A stretch of 11,242 nucleotides of DNA from Desulfobacula sp. Lineage in GTDB: Bacteria; Desulfobacterota; Desulfobacteria; Desulfobacterales; Desulfobacteraceae. Under the pieces are notes generated by a model. It was not told the DNA's origin. It ran no database searches and was given only the letters and a program-made list of their open reading frames with translations. The DNA is taken from assembly GCA_018702715.1 (NCBI GenBank), contig JABIYQ010000038.1, forward strand, positions 1 through 11,242. Direction: 5' to 3'. Shown here one piece after another: positions 1 to 6,100 of the stretch (position 1 is its first letter; every line of letters begins with the position of its first letter). Both the position numbers and the translations under genes were made by a program.

Positions 1-1
1 A

Positions 2-427
2 TACCTGATCAATGAAAATGAAGAAGAATTCAATAAAACCCTGAACATCGTCTTTAAAGGGGATATCAGGGCCTTTTGCACTCAATACTATCATTTAGTT
101 CAGCAGGCAGCAAGTACTGGCTGGTGTAATAGTGTCGGTCACCTGGACGTGATAAAAAAATATAATTATTCCAACCAGTATTTTGATGAACAAAGCCTCT
201 GGTATCAGGAACTGATTTACGAAACCCTGGATGTAATAAAAGCCAATAAGCTAAAGATGGAAATTAATACGGCAGGATTTATTCAACCTGTGGGTGAGGC
301 CTATCCAAGTCCCTGGATTATAAATGCTGCCATCAAAAGAGGCATCCCGATTGTAATGGGGTCTGACTCCCATGTACCGGAAACCATGGGCCAGTATTTT
401 GATTTGGCAAAGGTTCTGCCGCATTAA
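2..427 (+). CDS. hisK: Histidinol-phosphatase, PHP family (3' part only)
   Basis: The reading frame is open from the left edge of the window to a tandem TAA TAA at 425-430, so this is the C-terminal 141 codons of a gene that begins outside. The visible part carries PHP-domain signatures: GHLD followed by a hydrophobic/Lys-rich stretch (codons near 140-160), EINTAG (near 277-295), an E-AYPSPWI segment, and GSDSH (near 359-373) before the end. In PHP phosphoesterases the His and Asp of these motifs bind the metal ions of the active site. The family member closest in pattern is histidinol-phosphate phosphatase (HisK/HisJ type), which dephosphorylates L-histidinol phosphate in histidine synthesis. 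The protein stops only 17 residues after SDSH, shorter than the usual tail of this family, so the C-terminus may be slightly truncated. Other PHP phosphoesterases remain possible. Confidence 0.85.
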   Translation, partial: YLINENEEEFNKTLNIVFKGDIRAFCTQYYHLVQQAASTGWCNSVGHLDVIKKYNYSNQYFDEQSLWYQELIYETLDVIKANKLKMEINTAGFIQPVGEAYPSPWIINAAIKRGIPIVMGSDSHVPETMGQYFDLAKVLPH

Positions 428-450
428 TAAGGGTGATAGTGACCCTATTA
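425..450. terminator. Hairpin between convergent genes, possible weak bidirectional terminator
   Basis: TAAT and AGGGT (425-434, with one bulged A) can pair with ACCCTATTA (442-450) around a 7-base loop. The dyad covers the stop codons of both converging genes. There is no clear T-run after it on either strand, so termination is an inference from position and symmetry only. Confidence 0.25.
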
Positions 451-1617
451 GGGGTTTGTTTGGTGTGATTTCAATATATTCCTAAAATCATTAAAAAATG
501 AATTAAATTCATCTTCATTTATGGTTAAAGGTGGGTCAATTCGAAATAAAGATTTTCTATTGCAAACAATATATCCCTTATCGAGAAGTTTTTGATATAT
601 ATAGTCGCCTGTTTTTTCATTGCAAAGATCAATCGCAAACATCAGGCCTCTGCCTCTAACATCAATCACCTTGACACCATCTTTTAATGTTTGAAGTTTT
701 TTAAGAAACGTGTTTCCGATAACCTTAGCTTTTGAAATTAGATCATCATCCTTTATTGTTTTTATGACCTCATTAACTATTGCCGCACCTAAAGGATCGT
801 TCTGGTGTGATTGCGAATATTTAAAAGAGCTTTTTTCCAATTGATCAATTGTCTGACGATTTATAGCAGTGATGCTGACAGGGTATCCATTGCCAATACC
901 TTTCCCAATAGCGATCATATCCGGCTCAATCTGGTAATGATTATATCCGAACCATTTTCCTGTTCTACCAATTCCCGTAGTAACTTCATTGGCAATTATT
1001 TTACCCCCAGATCCTTTGACAACATTTGCTATATTTTTTATCAATGATTTTGGAGGAAATCTGACAAATCCGGAAGAGCTTCCGGGTTCGAATATAAATT
1101 CTGATACATTATTGGGTATTTTTTGTAGTTTTTGACAATTTGTTTTACAATTTTCCTTGTCAGGACAATGCATGCATTTTTCCCAGTTGAATAAAAACCA
1201 ATTTTTATCTCTATCGGTAACACCGCTATATGACCCTAAATAGGAATCATGAAGCGTCATGGACATCTTTTTTTTTGTGAGATGCTTTGATATTTGTCGA
1301 GCTAATTCGATTGACTCACTTCCAGAACAAAGAAAAACACATTTGCCTTTTTTAAAATTGGTTATTGACAGGACTGATTCCGCAGATTCCTGGAGAATCT
1401 TATTGGAGTAACAAAAACCAGCATGCATGATGGAGTCTATTTGTTTTTTGATCAAGTTGTTTATTCGGATATTGTTGTGACCGATTGAGGTACACCAAAC
1501 TCCAGATTCTAAATCCATATACCTTTTTTTCTTATCATCGAACAGATAGATTCCATCACTATTGACGATATTAGAAATCTGTATTGTATGTCCTGTACAA
1601 TTGTATATTTTATTCAT
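448..1617 (-). CDS. Class III PLP-dependent aminotransferase
   Basis: This 389-residue cytosolic enzyme belongs to the fold-type I class III aminotransferases (acetylornithine, ornithine, GABA aminotransferase relatives), which transfer amino groups through pyridoxal phosphate. Visible landmarks are SGSES (98-102, cofactor phosphate site), HDSYLGSYSG (123-132), the NEVTTGIGRTGKWFG block (210-224), and IGKGIGNGYP (237-246) with Lys239 as the predicted Schiff-base lysine. Position 210 is Asn where the family normally has the Asp that contacts the PLP ring nitrogen. Four cysteines (148, 151, 157, 161) form a C-x2-C-x5-C-x3-C group between the two halves of the large domain. The ATG is preceded by TGGAG at 9 bases spacing. 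The gene lies 26 bp downstream of argA on the same strand, so the pair is probably cotranscribed. An ArgD-like role in arginine synthesis is tempting, but the substrate cannot be read from the sequence. Confidence 0.9.
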   Translation of the reverse strand: MNKIYNCTGHTIQISNIVNSDGIYLFDDKKKRYMDLESGVWCTSIGHNNIRINNLIKKQIDSIMHAGFCYSNKILQESAESVLSITNFKKGKCVFLCSGSESIELARQISKHLTKKKMSMTLHDSYLGSYSGVTDRDKNWFLFNWEKCMHCPDKENCKTNCQKLQKIPNNVSEFIFEPGSSSGFVRFPPKSLIKNIANVVKGSGGKIIANEVTTGIGRTGKWFGYNHYQIEPDMIAIGKGIGNGYPVSITAINRQTIDQLEKSSFKYSQSHQNDPLGAAIVNEVIKTIKDDDLISKAKVIGNTFLKKLQTLKDGVKVIDVRGRGLMFAIDLCNEKTGDYIYQKLLDKGYIVCNRKSLFRIDPPLTINEDEFNSFFNDFRNILKSHQTNP

Positions 1618-1626
1618 TTTCTATTG

Positions 1627-1631
1627 CTCCA
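1627..1631 (-). promoter_or_regulatory. Ribosome binding site of the aminotransferase
   Basis: TGGAG on the minus strand, nine bases before the ATG at 1617, lies wholly in the 26-bp gap after the argA stop codon. It supports this start and independent re-initiation within the operon. Confidence 0.6.
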
Positions 1632-1643
1632 TAACAATCTGCG

Positions 1644-3020
1644 TTAAAGTTTTAAGAGCAGCACCCTTGAGTTTCGTTCAGGATTGTATCCTTCCCGCCG
1701 GGATTGGGGAAGCTCCGAAGGATTTGCCCAGACAAATCCAAATTCAAAAAACCAATCTGCAGCCTGTGTGGTAAGAAGAAAAAGGGTTTTTATATGCTTT
1801 TTTTGAGCGGCTTGGATGATATATTGCACAAGTCCCCGGCCGATTCCTTTGGATTTGTATGCATCGTTCACAGCAACGGCACCGATTTCAGCCCAGCCCT
1901 GACCCAATTCGTAAAGGGCACCGCACCCATATACTGCGTGGTCTACAGCATAGATATGATAGGCATTGATTTTGTCCTTAATGTCTGATGCAGTTCGAAT
2001 GATCATGTTGCCTTTTTTTATATTTCCATCCAGGAGATGGAGTATTTCAGGAATATCCTCAAGGGTAGCCTGACGAATATGGGCATACTGATTGCCATAG
2101 ATCAATGTGCCACCGCCGATACTGGAGAAAACTTCCTGGAGCAGCCGTCCCTCCCGTCTGCCGTCAATAATATGGACTCGATTGACCCCTTTGGGTTGAT
2201 CGATCACTGTCTTTGCGTACGTAAGCAAGGCCAGGTTTTCAAAACTTAAACTTTCCTTATTTTGTTTTAGCATGAAATCCACATGGTCAAGATCCATGTT
2301 GGAGTAAATTTTTCCATTAGGGTGGACCTGGCTTCCTGGTGGGAGTTCAAGACCGGAAGTGGGGATGGCATCCTGTGCCCGGATAAAAAAGAGTTTTTCA
2401 ATATCCAGGTCCAGGCAAATCTGCCGGGCAATTTTATCTGAATTTAAATTATAGCAATTTCCTGTGGCATTCATCCCAATATTGTAAATTACCGGAATAA
2501 AGTTCTGGCCCAGAAGTTTATGAACAATACTGGATTGAATTTTTTCCACATAACCCGTGTATTGGTAATCCAATCCCTCACGTACCCCCAGGGATCTTGC
2601 ACGGATCCAGTTTCCCATGATTCCGCTGGCATTGTCTGCAGACAGATGGGAAATAACAGTTTGGACCACTTCCATTGCGGCAAGTTTGACGTGGGGCATT
2701 GCAGACTTGGGGGTAATCCTGATTCCATTGACAACCCTGGTATTAATTTTGGCTTTGGTCAGATGTTTTTCAATCGTTGCCCTGGTGCCGGTCACGATGA
2801 TCAGATGGATGCCGATGTCGTGCAATTGGACAATATCTTTCATGAGCAGGGGAAAGAGAGGATGACCAATGAGGGTATCTTCAATTTTCAGGACAAAGGT
2901 TTTGCCTTTGTACCGACGTATGTAATCAAAGACCTCCCTTATGGTGTTAACACTGGCCCGGTCGGCATATCGTTGTGGCAATCGGCTATTCATACCTGGT
3001 ATTCTACTTATAAATGCCAT
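1644..3020 (-). CDS. argA: N-acetylglutamate synthase (amino-acid kinase fold + GNAT)
   Basis: The enzyme makes N-acetyl-L-glutamate from glutamate and acetyl-CoA, the first step of the acetylated arginine pathway, and in this family is commonly feedback-inhibited by arginine through the kinase-like domain. Counting from the ATG at 3020 (458 residues), residues about 25-295 form the amino-acid-kinase-like domain, with VTGTRATIE (76-84), the GNWIRARSLGVREGLDYQYTG-type segment (136-156) and LNSDKIA (192-198). Residues about 314-458 form a GNAT acetyltransferase, starting IRQATLEDI and containing the acetyl-CoA loop KSKGIGRG (389-396) and the ArgA-typical LLTTQAADWFFEFGF (415-429). This order and length match ArgA rather than ArgB or ArgJ. 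The start is uncertain: no good Shine-Dalgarno is seen at the ATG at 3020, a TTG lies three codons upstream (3029), and another ATG lies at 2993. The class III aminotransferase follows 26 bp downstream. Confidence 0.92.
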   Translation of the reverse strand: MAFISRIPGMNSRLPQRYADRASVNTIREVFDYIRRYKGKTFVLKIEDTLIGHPLFPLLMKDIVQLHDIGIHLIIVTGTRATIEKHLTKAKINTRVVNGIRITPKSAMPHVKLAAMEVVQTVISHLSADNASGIMGNWIRARSLGVREGLDYQYTGYVEKIQSSIVHKLLGQNFIPVIYNIGMNATGNCYNLNSDKIARQICLDLDIEKLFFIRAQDAIPTSGLELPPGSQVHPNGKIYSNMDLDHVDFMLKQNKESLSFENLALLTYAKTVIDQPKGVNRVHIIDGRREGRLLQEVFSSIGGGTLIYGNQYAHIRQATLEDIPEILHLLDGNIKKGNMIIRTASDIKDKINAYHIYAVDHAVYGCGALYELGQGWAEIGAVAVNDAYKSKGIGRGLVQYIIQAAQKKHIKTLFLLTTQAADWFFEFGFVWANPSELPQSRREGYNPERNSRVLLLKL

Positions 3021-3083
3021 GGTATTCAATATTTAATATTCAATTTTTTACAAAAGACATCTGAAAAAACCATATGGGTATTT

Positions 3084-3149
3084 TTATGGTGATAATATCT
3101 CCTGCAATTCCACTATGTTATTCCTCTGATTGATATTGTCTGTTTTCAC
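3084..3149 (-). CDS. Candidate 21-codon ORF upstream of argA
   Basis: A GTG start at 3149 is preceded by GAGG (3156-3159) with a 6-base gap, and the frame runs 21 codons to TAA at 3084. The product starts MKTDNINQ and ends EILSP; it is polar and shows no known motif, no run of arginine codons and no membrane segment. It lies about 31 bp after the stop of the helicase gene and about 60 bp before argA, which itself lacks a clear ribosome binding site. It could be a leader peptide coupling translation to argA regulation, a small protein, or a chance frame; only the ribosome binding site argues for translation. Confidence 0.2.
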   Translation of the reverse strand: MKTDNINQRNNIVELQEILSP

Positions 3150-3180
3150 TTTTTACCTCGTATTTTGTGATTCTGAAATT

Positions 3181-6100
3181 TCATCTTCCTCCATCAGGTT
3201 TGATACAACCTTTTTTAAATTTTTTATGAAGGATCTCCACTATGGGCAACTCCCATGATTCGACCTGAACCTTTTTGTAGGAATTCTCTTCGTTTTCCTG
3301 TTGGTGTCTTCTGATAATACCCAAAACTCTGGCATTTAATATATTCCGGGTCTGGTTTCGCCACTGTGCTGATCCATTTTTCGAAAGTGATGCGATAATT
3401 TGATTCGCATCATTAAAGATATACACCTGATTTTTTTGTTCTTTTAATCTGACCTTTGCTCCTGCTTCAAGCTCGGTCAGATATCTGTGGATCTTATGGC
3501 CCTCCTGAAAAAGACCGGGATAGTTAAGGTAAATATCAGCCAGACCAAGAATCGAAATCGTTAAATCATCGGAAAAGTCGTTTATCTGGGCGGGCTTTGT
3601 TGCTCTTTCAAAGACAAAACCATTGCCTTTTAAAGAGCGGATGTGGGGGTTGGACATATTATCAATATGACAAAGGAAAAGTCGTTCTTTTGCCCGTGTC
3701 ATGCCCACGTAAAAAAGCCGCCGCTCCTCTTCGATGTCAAGATGCTTCCACCCACCGTCCAGAATAAAAACAATAGAAAACTCCATACCCTTCACACTAT
3801 GAATAGTTCCCATGAATACGCCGTTCCCGGTTTTGTGTTCCCGTCTTTCCTCCAAAAGTGTTTCAAGGACAAAATCCTTTGCCCGGGCAATGGAAATTTC
3901 CATATCACTGTTGATCCGGCACCAGGATTCAAGGATAACTTCGATTTGATTTGTCCAGGTGTTTTTTTGTTTGAACAGGGCCATGACTTCCTGTTTCAAG
4001 TCATACGGGCGCTGACTCTTTTTTCTGAATGTATCCAGGTATGTGATGAATGACTGTATTTCCCGGATCTTGAACATGGGGAAGCCGGCATTGCTTTTAA
4101 TTGAATAACAAAATGAAATATTCTCTTTTGCCAGAGTCATTCTGACCGCAACAAGAGACGGGTATGCGATCCCCTGACGCGAAAGAATGGCAATATCGGC
4201 AGGTTTTATTTCAGGATGCAGGTTCAGTATCTTTTTGACCGTTTCAGCGACAAAGTTGGCTTGGGATGCAATATCAGCTGCATTAATGATCTGGACACAA
4301 TCCATTTTATCCAGATTTTCAGGTTTCTTTTCCCAAACTTTTCTTTTCCGGTTGATCCGGCAGGACTGATCTTTTTTCATCCGGTTTTCATTTTGTGCAA
4401 TAAATGATGCCGATGCTTGAATAATTGGATATGAAGATCTATAATTTTCCACCAGATAAAAGGTTTTGGCATCATAATCTTGTTTAAATTGTTTGATAAA
4501 TGCCACATTCGCATTTCGAAATCCGTAAATGCTCTGATCATCATCCCCCACTGCCATGATGGATATCCTGGCATCTGTATCCTGTTCCAGTCTGCCTGTG
4601 AGCGCAGAAATAAAACGATACTGTCTTTCGTCAATATCCTGATATTCATCCACAAGAATATACCTGAATCCGGCAAGATAATATTCCCTTGCCTCTGACG
4701 GATCAATGCCGGCAAATTCTTTTTTGCCGGTTAATATATCAATGGCTTCATCAATGATATTATCAAAACCCAATTTACCCTCACCTGGATTGTCGTTAAA
4801 GGCATATCCCATAAAGGATCTGCCGGTCAGGCGCATGGCAAAGCCGTGGTAGGTCATGGCTGTTACAAAATCAGCACTTTGTCCTGCAATTTTTTTGATG
4901 CGTTTTTTTAGTTCCAGCATGGTCTGATGATTAAAACACAAAATTAAAATCGATGACGGGTCAACCGATTTTGCTTTAATCAGCCAGGCGCAGCGGTGCA
5001 CAATGGTTTTTGTTTTTCCGGAACCAGGCCCGGCAAGCACCAGCAGGTTTTTCTCAGGTTCTGCTGCCACAATGGTCTCCTGGATATTATTTTCAAGGGA
5101 TTGAACGATTCTTTTATAGGCATCTTGTGTCATGGCTGTTTGGATGATTTTTTGCTCTGCCGGAAAATACTGTGAGACAAAGGAATCATAGGAAGATGAA
5201 AAATAATCACTGACAAAATTCAAGGCTGTTTTTATTTTTTCAAGACCTAAGCGTGCAAATTTTTCCATGACATGAACCTGTACGTTTTTCTGATCATAGT
5301 GATGGGATAATGGCTCATAATCACCTTTAGTATATTGGCGGTTACGGCTTTCCGGCAGCATGGTAAGCGTCATGGCCTGTCGGAACACACCAAGACCGTT
5401 CTGTAGTGTGATAATTTTCACATCATGCATATACAGAAGACATCTTTCAATTAATGATCTGATATCCCCTTGAAACCCGGAAAGGAAAATATCGTTCCCC
5501 ATGGCGTCCATGATATCTGTGATAAAAAATTGTGCCAGAACTTCTGCCTGTCCTGATCTTAAATTCGCAGGAAGGCAAAAAATAATTGTCTCTAGGATAA
5601 TCCTGGATGCGCGATGGCGCAGTTCCGCCCTTTGCCTGATTTCCTGCCATGAAAATTTTACATATACCTTGAGCTGATCCGCCCCCCGCATGCCGGTAAT
5701 CTTCAGACTTTTCCCAAAACTTTCCTCTTTGTCGTTGGCAATGGACCTTAGAATTCTTTCAACAAAATCAGGATTGATTCTGTCAAATCCGCGGTCTTTC
5801 AGTCGCTGGGACATGAGACGAAGATTAAATATATCTGCCCTGTCCTGGGTCAACCAGGAATCAGGAGCCATCTCTTCCATGATATGAATTATCTGTTTTT
5901 CAACATCACAAAAATAGTCAAAATTCTTTGGAGAACTGTTTTTCCCCTTTGGTCTCACAAAAGCGGTCATGACGACCCCTTCACGTATCAGCCCTGCCTT
6001 TGCCATATCAGATAGAAGACTTATGATATGCCGGGAATCAAGATATTTTTCAGGAAGGTCCTTTATCTTTCCTAAATCAGTACAGATGTCATCTGCCGAG

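Noticed and set aside
3066..3086. A-rich/T-rich sequence around the CCATATGG palindrome as a terminator of the helicase gene
   Set aside because: The paired GC part is only two base pairs around a 4-base loop and the flanking A/T pairing is broken by mismatches.
2520..3092. 190-codon plus-strand frame opposite argA
   Set aside because: It lies wholly antisense to the well-supported argA domains, is rich in His, Cys and Gly as expected of a shadow frame, and matches no family I know.
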